From positions 1 to 56,674 of the forward strand of contig JAJZQG010000020.1 in the NCBI GenBank assembly GCA_021847645.1: 56,674 bases of DNA. The letters run 5' to 3'. The notes under the pieces were generated by a model. The model made no database searches, had not been told where the DNA came from, and saw only the letters and a program-made list of their open reading frames with translations. Shown piece by piece: positions 37,101-45,513 of this stretch. The first letter of the stretch is position 1; every line of letters starts with the position of its first letter. The position numbers and the translations under genes are program-made. This DNA is from Myxococcales bacterium. Its GTDB lineage: Bacteria; Myxococcota_A; Polyangia; Polyangiales; Polyangiaceae.

Positions 37101-38032
37101 CGCGCTTGCTCAACGCCGTGAGCCGCATCGACGAGGTGGGAACGGTCGAGCACCGCGTGCTGGCGCGCATCCATGCGGCGTCGATGATGAGCGCGGTGCA
37201 CGTGTTCGAGGCGGCCGACGAGTTCATCGACGAAGCGCAAGGGCTGGCAGGGGACCGCATGGAGCTGCTTCGGGCCGCGCTGCTGGTGGCGGGCGAGATC
37301 AACATCCGTCGTGGCATGTTCCGCCAAGCCCTGGAAGCGTTCACGGGGGCGGCCGCGTGCGGCGGCGTGTTCGGCCCGGGCGAGCAGTACCGCCTGGAGA
37401 TCGGCCTGGCGATGAGCCGTGGCGCCTCGGGCGACAAGGTCCGCGCGCTCGCACACATCGAGCACGCCGCCGGCCTGGTGAGCGCCGGGGACCTGGGAAC
37501 GGCCGTCGAGCTCGAGAAGCTGCGCGCCCTGGTGCTGCACTTCTCCCGCGACTTTCAAGGATCTTCCGCGGCCTCCCAGCGCGGGGTCGAGGCCGCCCGC
37601 GCCGCCGGCCTGTCCTACGAGGTCGCCCTGGGCCTGCACAACATGGGCGACTCGCTCATGTGGATCGGCGACTACGCACGCTCCCATGCCTCCTTCCGCC
37701 AATCCCTGTCGGTCGCAGAGGAGTTCGGCTTCACGCGCCTGCGCGACCACGACCGCATGTACCTGGCGTTCCTCGAGGCAGACCAGCTCGGCGCAGACTC
37801 GGTCCGGCTGCTTCGCGAGCTCATCCAGGACGCGGATACCAAGGGCTACGCGTGGGACGCCCTCAACGGACGCTACCTGCTCGCGTCGCTGCTGTTCCGG
37901 CGCGGCGAGCTGGACCCGGCGCGCACCGAGCTCGATCGCGTTCGCCTGCTGGCCCGCGAGTCCAAGAGCCACCTGCTCGAGGAGAGCGCCGACGAGATGC
38001 TCAAGTGGATCGCCGAGGCCTTGCCCGCGTAG
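34106..38032 (+). CDS. Kinase-cyclase-ATPase-TPR fusion with altered catalytic loop
   Basis: This 1308-residue protein starts at GTG 34106, overlapping the tail-anchored gene by 4 bp. Residues 8-290 are a Hanks-type kinase fold: GRGSISESFKAK, Lys43 in VVKRL, DFG 174-176, and PEQGEG. But the catalytic loop reads HRCLSLHN, so the base Asp of HRD is Cys156; activity is doubtful. About 371-511 is a degenerate class III cyclase-like domain (VLVLTFGQPG lacks the metal Asp of VxFADI). From 533 (FVGREAEL) is an AAA/NTPase with P-loop GQQGVGKTRF near 563-572, and from about 960 a helical TPR-type region. The architecture matches myxobacterial 'TOMM kinase/cyclase' or PknK-like regulators. The partner is probably the upstream membrane protein. 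Confidence 0.85.
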   Translation: MTTVEETYGRYRLLEPIGRGSISESFKAKSYGVEGFEKLLVVKRLAPEHASDAEITGAFVHDVRLSVRLSHTNIVQALDLGRIEATASSRAPSYYVVTEYVAGLALNTALERARRHVQRLPVGMCLFLAAELAKGLEHAHRRCDEQRVPLNIVHRCLSLHNVLLSWEGEVKIADFGLGTATEILRRRRRQAGEDVLDTPAGYLSPEQGEGRPADARSDIFSLGVILYELLAGMNPFRSSTPAEALRRLCAAEYSPLELRRSDVSIEVGAIVRRAMARDPDERFDGAGRMHDELLACMYASGTRFNREDLTDFLQAFREAEAAELDMAAVLNEDTGVREVPDRAERARRIQAIREQAAADRPRESIYPKADVRDAAVLVLTFGQPGTRLAPSAREPLLETMRRYSATLVDDRPDRLVALFGLEEPDVRDVETAVRCALVALRQLGLRSLRPGAGVHLAPVLVLPDHTPSRDAMYSSAVETAARLSVVAERRCAVSKAAVRHVHDAFVLEPIPESSNGKGMLVAELRTSDDALAKFVGREAELTAAAKVLAAATRRQLRIVTVVGQQGVGKTRFLYALDRRLRKRAYNIGFYLASCPPRGRDVPLAGLTAMLRVLCGVQEGDSAEQIAEVEPRLRAVGLTDEERGAVIAQIGGASTSSTGPIVPPLRAAFARMVQRLSEDRLHLFVWDDAQSLDPETLDVLTTAAQRLLTARVVLVLSTRSTERHALWTHKNHEVIEIGELDEPDAARLIAVRAGLTEAPTELLAFCLRRAGGHALFLEELVKELLETQALVVGDGRVVRFNPEGDVTVPRPLRSLLASRVARLDNDARAAVHACAILGDPVDSAVLATMLGTSLRNVDALVESLEARGLVRRLGPSSCVLSSPMLREAVLESVTSSVRRQLHAAAASAYESLFGARVEQHADRIGTHLAESGERGRAARFFASSGKRRLTSGQLEAAVRDFAQAISLVDLKHVSAPELCDWLADMRAALQYVRSAPALQARLLNAVSRIDEVGTVEHRVLARIHAASMMSAVHVFEAADEFIDEAQGLAGDRMELLRAALLVAGEINIRRGMFRQALEAFTGAAACGGVFGPGEQYRLEIGLAMSRGASGDKVRALAHIEHAAGLVSAGDLGTAVELEKLRALVLHFSRDFQGSSAASQRGVEAARAAGLSYEVALGLHNMGDSLMWIGDYARSHASFRQSLSVAEEFGFTRLRDHDRMYLAFLEADQLGADSVRLLRELIQDADTKGYAWDALNGRYLLASLLFRRGELDPARTELDRVRLLARESKSHLLEESADEMLKWIAEALPA

Positions 38033-38069
38033 AGGTGCGTCTCACATCGTGCTCGTGCTCGAGCCTCGC

Positions 38070-40646
38070 TCAGCCCGCGGCCGGGTTCGGCAGGTCGCCG
38101 GTGTCGACCGACCGGCTGGCAGGGACGGCGAGCTTGCCGGCGGCTTGCCTGCGCTGCTCGAGCCAGAACAGCGACGCGGGAAGCACCAGCACGGCGGCCA
38201 GCACGCACGTTATCTCGCCCACCGCGGCCGACAAACCGAAGGAATGAATGCCGTGGTTGATCGAGAGCGTGAGGGCCAGGTAGCCGATGGTCGTCGTCAG
38301 CGAGCACAGGATCACGGCACCGCCGGTTTCCACGGCCACGTGGTAGATGCGCGAGGGGCCCTCGATGCGGTAGCGCTGCATCATGTTGTGGGCGTACTCG
38401 GCGCCGATGCCGATGGTGATGGGCAGGGTGACGAAGTTCAGGAAGTTGAGCTTGGTGTGTGTGAAGTACAGGTAGCCGAGCAGGCCGGCCACGCCCAGCA
38501 GCCAGGGCAGGAACACGCCCCAGGCCTGCTTGTGGAACCGGAAGGCCGCCAGGATCACCAGGATCGAACCCAGCGCCGAGAACAGGATCGCCTTGGGCGC
38601 GTCTTGCCCCACGGTCTTGATCATGTCCGCGAAGATCACCGCGCTGCCCGAGCCCTTGATCACCTCGCCGTTCGGTAGCTTGGTGTACCGGTAGCTGTCC
38701 GCCCAGCGCATCAGGTAGTGCGCGTCCCACACGCTGAAGCCGCTGCTCGGCACGATGTACACGATCCGGCCGCGGGTGCCGTCGCGCTCGGTGAAGGGAC
38801 GGGCCACCTGCTCGGGCAGATCGGCGATCGTCACGGGCGACAGCTTGCCCTTGGGAAGCTCGGGCGAGATCCTCGCCCAATCGGCGTCGTTGATGAAGCC
38901 GCGGTTGCGCGCCCGGACGATGCGGTCGCGCATCTCGTCGATGAGCTTGATCTTGTCCTGTTGCTGAGCGGGAAGCAGCGAGAAGATGGTCACGACCTTC
39001 TGGAAGGGCTGGGCGTCGGCGGGCGCTTCGGCGCGACGCAGCTCCAGCTCCTTTTCCAAGGGCTGCACCTGGTCGACCCGATCGGTCATGATCGCCATGC
39101 CGTCCTGGCCCATGCGTCCGACGACCTGGTCGACGCGCGGCACGAGCAAGCTGGCCGGGGTCACGTCCGTGCGCTCGTTGCGCACCTTGGTCATGTCGTA
39201 CTCCATGGGGTCGGCGCTCAGGTAGCGGGCCGCGGCGTACAGGGACACGACGCCGGCCAGGGCGCCGGTGATGGCGACGGTGCGCGGGGCCAAGCGCGCG
39301 AGCTTGGCGAAGCCGACGCCGTACTGGCCGCGGAGCTTGGACCAACGCGACGGGCGCTCGCCGAACGACGGCAGCACGCGCTCGCTGGCAGCCAGGATCG
39401 CGGGCAGGAATGCGTAGGTGGCGACCCAGCACAGGATCATGCCGTAGCCGCTGATGATGCCGAAGTGCTTGAAGCCGCGGAAGTTGGTGAGCACCAGCGA
39501 GCCGTAGGCGAGCATGGCCGTGGCCGAGCCGGCCAGGGTGGGCAGCCACGAGTCCCGGTGCGCCAGCAGGATCGCCCGCCGCACGTCCGCGGCTTCGTCG
39601 CGGCGCGCCTCGACGTAGCGCGCCATGTACATGATGCCGTAGTTGATGCCGTTTCCCGCGATGATGCTCACCAGAAAGCCGGTCGAGCTGTTGAGGTACC
39701 CCACCGTCCAGCGCGTCAGGCCGAAGGTCCACAGCAGCGCGATGAGGATCGTGGTGCCCATCGCCAGCAGGGTGCGCGCGCGCATGAAGAACAGCAGCAC
39801 GCTCGCCAGCACGCCCAGCAGGCCCCAGCCTCCCACGTGCATCAGGTCGCCGATGATCGCGTCGTACTCCTCGGCGCTGGTGATGAGGTTGCCCGTGTAG
39901 CCGATCTTCATCGTGGGATCGAGCGAGGTGGGCTGCACCGAGGCCACAACGTTCTCCACATCGTTGCGGAGCTGTGTCCGTGCGGCCTTGCCCGAAACCG
40001 GAGTGCGGATGAGCACGGCGATGAGCGTTCCCTCGGGGTTCATGTAGTAGCCGTCCGGGTACATGTCCGAGGCCGGGGCGTCGGAGCTCCCGCCCTGCGC
40101 GTTGCGAATGCGCTTCTCCACGCTGTCGGCCGTGATCGGCGGCGGCGGATCGTCGTCGTCCACCAGGTTGCCGCTGGCCTTGGCGACCTCGTAGTCGTAG
40201 CGCTCGAGGATGTCGTCGTGGGCCTTTCGCAGATCGTCGAGGTTGGCGAACAGAAGCTTCTTGTCCTCGAAGAACGCGCGGGTGTCCTTCACGCCGTAGT
40301 CGACCGCGCCGACCTTGTCGGGACCCAGGGCCTCCAAACGCGGCACCAGCTGGTCGACGAACTTCTCGAGCGCCTTGCGGTGGGAGCCGTCCTGGATCTC
40401 GGCCACGACGGTGAGGGTGGCGGCGCCGGGCAGCCGTTCGGAGACGCGGCGGGCTTCGATCACGCTGTCCTTGTTGTCCGGGAGCAGCTCGGCGAAGTCG
40501 GGCTTGAAGCCCAGGCCGCCGCCACCGAAGACGCCCCAGAGCGCGGGCAGCAGCGTGAGCACGGCCAGGGCGACGAAATGCCACGGGTAACGCGATTGAA
40601 GCTCGCCGAGGCGCGACAAGAGCGGGGGAAAGCGTCGTTCGTTCAT
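38070..40646 (-). CDS. MMPL/RND-family transporter
   Basis: An 858-residue membrane protein (ATG 40646). It has the RND layout of two repeats of six helices with two large exterior loops. The N-terminal helix WHFVALAVLTLLPALWGVF is followed by LGFKPDFAELLPDN, then helices with AGNGINYGIMYMARYVEARR (the D/N-rich helix 4 pattern) and, in the second half, GIGAEYAHNMMQRYRIEG. This resembles MMPL and the HpnN hopanoid-transport proteins. Proton-relay Asp residues of classical RND pumps are not evident in these helices (Asn/Glu instead), which suits the lipid-transport branch. The stop is 37 bases from the convergent kinase fusion stop. Substrate unknown, lipid likely. Confidence 0.88.
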   Translation of the reverse strand: MNERRFPPLLSRLGELQSRYPWHFVALAVLTLLPALWGVFGGGGLGFKPDFAELLPDNKDSVIEARRVSERLPGAATLTVVAEIQDGSHRKALEKFVDQLVPRLEALGPDKVGAVDYGVKDTRAFFEDKKLLFANLDDLRKAHDDILERYDYEVAKASGNLVDDDDPPPPITADSVEKRIRNAQGGSSDAPASDMYPDGYYMNPEGTLIAVLIRTPVSGKAARTQLRNDVENVVASVQPTSLDPTMKIGYTGNLITSAEEYDAIIGDLMHVGGWGLLGVLASVLLFFMRARTLLAMGTTILIALLWTFGLTRWTVGYLNSSTGFLVSIIAGNGINYGIMYMARYVEARRDEAADVRRAILLAHRDSWLPTLAGSATAMLAYGSLVLTNFRGFKHFGIISGYGMILCWVATYAFLPAILAASERVLPSFGERPSRWSKLRGQYGVGFAKLARLAPRTVAITGALAGVVSLYAAARYLSADPMEYDMTKVRNERTDVTPASLLVPRVDQVVGRMGQDGMAIMTDRVDQVQPLEKELELRRAEAPADAQPFQKVVTIFSLLPAQQQDKIKLIDEMRDRIVRARNRGFINDADWARISPELPKGKLSPVTIADLPEQVARPFTERDGTRGRIVYIVPSSGFSVWDAHYLMRWADSYRYTKLPNGEVIKGSGSAVIFADMIKTVGQDAPKAILFSALGSILVILAAFRFHKQAWGVFLPWLLGVAGLLGYLYFTHTKLNFLNFVTLPITIGIGAEYAHNMMQRYRIEGPSRIYHVAVETGGAVILCSLTTTIGYLALTLSINHGIHSFGLSAAVGEITCVLAAVLVLPASLFWLEQRRQAAGKLAVPASRSVDTGDLPNPAAG

Positions 40647-40946
40647 CGAGGAGTCCGCCGGCCACGGGGGCAAGACGTGTGCCGCAGCAGTCCGTACTAC
40701 GAAATACCCAATCCGGCCATTCCCCCGCGCCCGCGCGCCCGGCATGGCCGGACTCGCGTTCGCCGGGGAGAGGACAACCGTCCACGGGTGTGAATCTGCG
40801 GCCCACCCGGGTGGTGCGCGCCGCGCCCTGGCACGTGACATCCGGGTGACACCGCCCTGACACCAGAATCGCCCCCACTGCAGGCGAGGCGTTGGCATGC
40901 CGGGCCCCCCAATCCCCTTTTCCGGGTACATCATGCCGATTCCACA
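40647..40946. other. 300-bp stretch upstream of the transporter
   Basis: No gene is supported. Frames that run through this part and the repeat array next to it are open only because of base composition. The transporter's promoter must lie here. The sequence GGTGTGAATCTGCGGCCCACCC and the run of AAATACCC around 40700 are the least GC-rich parts. No motif was assigned. Confidence 0.4.
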
Positions 40947-41116
40947 GGCGGGGATCGCCATTTCCTTGCTGGCAACGACGGATCCCCGCCGAGGATGCGC
41001 CAATTCGTTGCTGAGAACGGCGGATCCCCAGCCGGGGATGCGCCATTTCCTTGCTGAGAACGGCGGATCCCCAGCCGAGGATGCGCCATTTCCTTGCTGA
41101 GAACGGCGGATCCCCA
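40947..41116. repeat. Four-copy 43-bp tandem repeat of hairpins
   Basis: Four head-to-tail copies of a 43-bp unit (the first shortened to 41). Each holds a left arm like GGGGATGCGCC, a loop like ATTTCCTTGCTGAGAAC, and a right arm like GGCGGATCCCC. The arms are 11-bp inverted repeats with one or two mismatches. In copy one the arms GGCGGGGATC (40947-40956) and GATCCCCGCC (40981-40990) are perfect. The period is 43 bp between the three full copies (unit marks at 40995, 41038, 41081). 43 is not a multiple of three, so the array is not coding. It lies between the ends of the transporter leader and the AgmX-type lipoprotein stop. Confidence 0.85.
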
Positions 41117-41205
41117 CGCCGCGAGTGCAACGCCTGGATGCGGAACGGTGGTGCGAAGCTCCAGTGGCTGAACGGCGAGCCGGAGCGGACGAGCGGGGCC
41201 GTTCG

Positions 41206-41844
41206 CTACTTGCGCTCGGGTGTGAAGCGCAGCGAGTAACTCACCTTGGTCTTGCCCTTGCGCGGCTTCTGAAAGTCGATCGCCTCGAAGGCCTTGACCA
41301 TGCAATCGGTGAATCCGTCGCCCTTGAGAGCGGTGCGCGGGTGGCTGACCTCCGCCTTTCCACCGTCGGCCGGGATGAGCAGGTCCACGCCGAAGTCGCC
41401 TTCCTTGGTCTTGTCCACGACCGAGCGCCAGCAGGCGCGGAACGCATCGAAGTGCGGCTGAACCGAGGACCGGATCGGGGCTTTGGTCTCGTTGTCGTTG
41501 GGGCCGCCGCCGATGTGCATGCCGATGTTGACGACCTTGACCGCGGGCAACGGTTCGGGCGCGGCGGACTCGGCAGGTGCGGCGCCCGACGACGCGGCCG
41601 ACGCGCTGGGTGCGATCGGTGCTTCGTCGGATGCGGACGCTGGGGGCGCCGAAGCGCTTGCAGGGGCGGGCGCGGGTGTTACCGCGGGCGAGGCGGAAGG
41701 AGCGGCGACGGGTTGCGGCGGCGGGGCGTTCGCGGCGGCGCCGGAGGGCGAGCCCGGGTTGGCGCAAGCAGCGGCCGAAAGGAGCGTGGCAGGCGCGAGA
41801 ACGCGCCAGGCAGCGCGAACCATCCGTGATCGGTGGGCGGGCAT
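41206..41844 (-). CDS. Lipoprotein with AgmX/PglI-like C-terminal domain
   Basis: A 212-residue protein from ATG 41844 (ATG 41823 also possible). The signal ends in TLLSAAACANPG, a lipobox. A long Ala/Pro/Ser spacer follows (about 28-95). The C-terminal domain has HFDAFRACWRSVVDK, GDFGVDLLIPADGGKAEV, GFTDCMVKAFEAIDF and SLRFTPERK, the same TonB-like fold as the lipoprotein at 25500 (Cys-Trp near the start, Cys in the last helix). Its start is 66 bp from a divergent Gly-rich lipoprotein. Confidence 0.8.
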   Translation of the reverse strand: MPAHRSRMVRAAWRVLAPATLLSAAACANPGSPSGAAANAPPPQPVAAPSASPAVTPAPAPASASAPPASASDEAPIAPSASAASSGAAPAESAAPEPLPAVKVVNIGMHIGGGPNDNETKAPIRSSVQPHFDAFRACWRSVVDKTKEGDFGVDLLIPADGGKAEVSHPRTALKGDGFTDCMVKAFEAIDFQKPRKGKTKVSYSLRFTPERK

Positions 41845-41910
41845 GGCGCGGCACCCTAGACCTCGCGCCTCGCGTTGGCAACGGCGCGGCCTGGCCATAG
41901 AATCCACGCC

Positions 41911-42471
41911 ATGGTGCACACTCCCAGGCCGCTTTCCACTCGTTTCGCCGCGATGGTCCTCGCAGGCGCACTGCCTTGTTCCTGCGCGCAGGCGTCGTCG
42001 GACAACGCCACGCCCGCCGATCAAGGCGACGCCGCAGCAGGACAGGCGGGCAGCGCGGGCAGTGCGGGCGATGGAGGTGCGGCGGGCGCGGCCGGATCGT
42101 CGGCGACCGGAGGAACGGGCGGGACCGAGCAGACGGGCGGAGCGGGGGGCAGCGGCACGGGGGGCAGCGGCACGGGCGGCACGGGCGCGACCGGCGGGGC
42201 GGGCGGCACGGGCGGCTCGGGCGGCTCGGTGGCGACAGGCGGGTTCGGCGGCACGACCGACGACGCCGGTGCGGACGCGGGCGAGCCCTGCGGCAGCGTG
42301 ACGTGCGGGGACTGGAAGTGCGTGAACACGAGCGCCGGATTGAGCATGTCGGAGTGGGGTTGCTGCCTGCAGCCAGACGAATGCGGATTGAAGACCACGC
42401 AAACGTCGACGGTGTGTCTCCCGGTCGCGTTGATCGAGAGCCAGCTCAACGTGCAGTGCACACCGAAGTAG
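41911..42471 (+). CDS. Lipoprotein with Gly-rich spacer and Cys module
   Basis: A 186-residue protein (ATG 41911). The signal has GALPCSCAQ as its likely lipobox. The middle is a Gly/Ser/Thr/Ala spacer with many TGGTGG- and GSGTGG-type units (about 55-120). The C-terminus is a compact Cys-rich module (GEPCGSVTCGDWKCVN, then WGCCLQPDECGL and VQCTPK). The same layout, lipobox, Gly spacer and Cys module, is seen in the metalloprotease at 12925 but without the protease. Function unknown, surface-located by inference. Confidence 0.75.
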   Translation: MVHTPRPLSTRFAAMVLAGALPCSCAQASSDNATPADQGDAAAGQAGSAGSAGDGGAAGAAGSSATGGTGGTEQTGGAGGSGTGGSGTGGTGATGGAGGTGGSGGSVATGGFGGTTDDAGADAGEPCGSVTCGDWKCVNTSAGLSMSEWGCCLQPDECGLKTTQTSTVCLPVALIESQLNVQCTPK

Positions 42472-42521
42472 ACGCGCGTGACCCGACACGGCACACACGG
42501 GCGTGATGGGGCTGCCGACGC

Positions 42522-45271
42522 ATGAGGCGAGCTGTCGTGTTCGCTGCTGCGTTGGCGGCCATGTGCGCGCGGAGCGCGGGTGCCCGCGCCGAGGAACCTG
42601 CGCCCACCCCGCCGGTGCTGCGGGCGCAGCGCGTTCCGGACCATTCCATCGACGTCGACGGGCGAGGGGACGACGCGGCGTGGCGCTCGGTTCCCCACTA
42701 TGACGGATTCGTCCAGCAGCGGCCCTTGGAGGGCAAACCCGCCAGCGAGCCGACCACGGTGGCGATCGCGTACGACGATGATGCGCTCTACGTGCTCGTG
42801 CAAGCGAAGGACTCGCGGCCCAAGGAGATCAGCGCGCTGCTGACCCGTCGCGACGAAGCGAGCTCGTCGGATTGGATCAACCTGTGGCTCGACACGTTCG
42901 ACGACGGGCTGAACGCGTATCGGTTTTCGGTGAATCCGAGAGGCGTGAAGCAGGACGCGCGGGTCTACGAGGGAGGAGAGCAGGAAGACGTCAATTGGGA
43001 CGCGGTGTGGCAGGCAGCCACGACGGTCGGCGCGCACGGCTGGACGGCAGAGTACCGGATTCCGTTCTCGCAGCTGCGCTACGATCCGGAGCGGACGCGA
43101 TGGCGCGTGCAGGTAGGCCGCGTGGTGCAGCGGGCGGCGGAGCAGAGCTACCTGAGCCCCGAGCCCCAATCCACCACGCGGTTCGTGCACTACTTCGCAG
43201 CTCTCTCCCACCTGGATCATCTGCCGCACCCGCTGCGTCTGGAGCTCAATCCCTACTTGCGCGGCGGCGCGACGTGGAACGACGGCAGCCGCAAGTGGGA
43301 CGGTAGCGCGGGTGGCGACGGGCGCGTGGGGATCGGGCCGTCGCTGACGCTCGACTTCACGATCAATCCCGACTTCGGCCAGGTGGAGGCCGACCCTAGC
43401 GTGACCCCATCCGAAAAGCCTTCCGGAAAACTAGCAGCTAGGAACAAGCAACAGGAACGCGAACACGGAACGCCAGCGAAGCTCGGCGGGGAAACGAAGG
43501 GCACCAGAGGTCGCGTGCGGCCGATTTTCGATCGATTCTCTGTTCGAATTCCCGTGTTCCTGTTCCTAGTTCCTAGTTGTTTTCTGCGCGATGGGCTTTT
43601 CGGATGAGCTCTAGCGTGTTGAACCTGTCCGCCTACGAGACGTTCTTCCCGGAGAAGCGACCGTTCTTCCTGCAGGGCGGCGAGATCTTCCGCTACCCGC
43701 TCGGCTGGGGCAGCGGAATCGCGAGCACGGAGACGCTGTTCTACTCCCGCAGGATAGGGCGAGCGCCGTCCATCTCGCTCGACCTGGACGCGAGCCAGAT
43801 TCTGGACATGCCCGCGCAGACGACGATTCTGGGCGCGGCCAAGCTCACGGGAAGGACCACCGACGGCTGGTCGGTGGGCATGCTGAACGCGATGACCCTG
43901 CGCGAGCGCGCCCTGGTGCAGGTCAATGGCGTGCGGTCACGCCCGGAGGTCGAGCCGCCGGCAGACGCGTCGGTCGCCCGGATCAGCAAGTCGTTCCACG
44001 CGGGCCAGACCGTGGTCGGCGGCATGGTTACGCACTTGCAGCGGTATCTGGACAGCGAGACACGGGCTCTGCTGCCCTCCGAGGCGACCACGGGCGGCTT
44101 CGACGCGCAGCACCGCATGGGTGATATGACGCTGTTGGGCAGCGTATTCGGGAGCTACGTTCAAGGCAGCGCACCGGCCATGGCAGAGCTGCAAAAGTCC
44201 ACGGTCCATGCGTTCCAGCGTCCCGACGCCAAGCACCTGTCGTTCGATCCGACGCGCACGTCGATGTCGGGCTGGGGGCTGACCTATGTAGCTGGCAAGC
44301 TCTCCGGCGAGCCCTGGCGAGGCGCGGCGGGCGTCTACATGCGGAGCCCGGGCTTCGAGCCCAACGATCTGGGATACCTGCGCAGGGCGGACACCCAGTC
44401 GACGTTCGGGTGGCTGGAGTTCCGGCGCGATCGGCCCAATGCCATCTACGAGCAGTTCCAGGTGGATGCCAATGCGTGGGGCACCAAGACGTTCGGCTGG
44501 GAGATGACCGAAGCGGCCGCGAACCTGAGCGCCTCCGTCAAGCTTCGCAGCTACTGGTCTCTCTATGCCGGAGTCGAGCGCTACGCCCAGGCTCTCGACG
44601 TCACGGTGCTGCGGGGTGGACCGGCCCTGCTGGTGCCGGCCCTGACCGACGGTTGGTGGGGAATTGCCACCGACGACCGCAAGCCCTGGGTGATCCAGCT
44701 CGACGGTTGGGGAGCCAAGGGCGAGGAGCAGAGCTCCCGGGACTTCGGGACCGATCTGATCTTGAGCGTCCGGCCGGTGCCGTCGGTGCAATTGTCGCTC
44801 GGCCCCTCCTGGGAGATCAGCGGCACGGGACACCAGTACGTCGATACGCTGGATACGGGCGAGGTGGTCGTGGGCCGGCTGCTGCGCCGGACAGCGAGCC
44901 TGACACTCCGGGCGAGCTGGGCGATTACGCCGTCGCTTACGGTGCAGCTCTACGCCATGCCGTACCTGTCGGCCGGCACGTACGCGAGCTTCTATCGCGT
45001 AGCGGATCCGCGGGCCGCGTCGTACCGGGAGCGGTTCACGCCCTATGCCTACGACGGAGACAGCCTGTTTCTGTTCGAGCAGGTGCGCTCGAACCTGGTG
45101 CTTCGCTGGGAGTACCTGGACGGCTCCACGCTGTACGTGGTATGGGCGCACGACCAGGGGCAGGACCGCAACGACACCGGAACGCTGGCGCCGCGGGACC
45201 TGAGCTCACTGCTCGGGGCGCCGTCGAAGGACGTGGTGACAATGAAGCTGTCGTACTGGTTCGGGATGTAG
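42522..45271 (+). pseudogene. DUF5916-type outer-membrane protein, split by a MITE-like insertion
   Basis: The original protein would have about 844 residues: signal peptide (1-24), a carbohydrate-binding-like beta domain (IDVDGRGDDAAWRS and AYDDDALYVLVQAKD, then WINLWLDTFDDG), then a beta-barrel part starting NPDFGQVEADPSV. This order matches the DUF5916 family. After GTG 43401-43403 a foreign 207-bp element and an 8-bp repeat follow, and the family sequence resumes at TTG 43619 with LNLSAYETFFPEKRPFF. Removing 43404-43618 joins DPSV directly to LNLS in frame. As it stands, the first frame stops at 43607 and the second (43577-45271) lacks the signal. The protein is probably not made whole. 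It ends with MKLSYWFGM, a typical barrel end. Confidence 0.9.
43404..43610. mobile_element. 207-bp MITE-like element with 13-bp perfect terminal inverted repeats
   Basis: The element is flanked by a direct repeat CTAGCGTG at 43396-43403 and 43611-43618. Its ends are ACCCCATCCGAAAAGCC and GGCTTTTCGGATGAGCT, whose inner 13 bp (CATCCGAAAAGCC) are perfect inverted repeats. Subterminal parts are also inverted: CTAGGAACAAGCAACAGGAAC on the left and GTTCCTGTTCCTAGTTCCTAG on the right, so the element could fold into a long hairpin. It has no transposase frame, so it must move in trans. It is less GC-rich than the gene it enters. Confidence 0.9.
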
Positions 45272-45513
45272 GTCTGCGGTCTGCTCGGCCGGCGTCGCCG
45301 GAGTCGTGCGCAAGCGCCTCGGGCGCTCGACGGGTCCGATGGCGCGACGCGACACGGCGCGGACATGATTTTTTCTTCATTCGCTCCGGCAACGACTCGA
45401 CGAAAGCATGCCTTTCGCACAGGTCGAATGGGAAGTCCGGCAACGCGCACGGCTCGTCCTGGCAGCGTCGGACATCGGCCGGATCGACCCGATTCTCTTG
45501 TGTGGAGCATGAC
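45272..45513. promoter_or_regulatory. 242-bp leader of the Rieske lipoprotein gene
   Basis: A relatively AT-rich run (ATGATTTTTTCTTCATT, about 45364-45380) lies in an otherwise GC-rich leader and is the best candidate for a promoter or terminator region. The codon sequence nearest the start has GTGGAGC about 9 bases before ATG 45514. No sigma box is certain. Confidence 0.4.

Noticed and set aside
40947..41116. CRISPR array
   Set aside because: Copies are directly adjacent with a constant loop; no variable spacers and no cas genes nearby.
40647..41117. Extended N-terminus of the MMPL transporter reading through the repeat array
   Set aside because: The extension is made of the 43-bp repeats and low-bias codons. 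The transporter's first membrane helix fits the ATG at 40646.
42522..45271. Programmed frameshift or two separate genes
   Set aside because: The two frames are separated by a 207-bp element with target duplication and inverted ends, not by a slippery site; removal restores one gene exactly.
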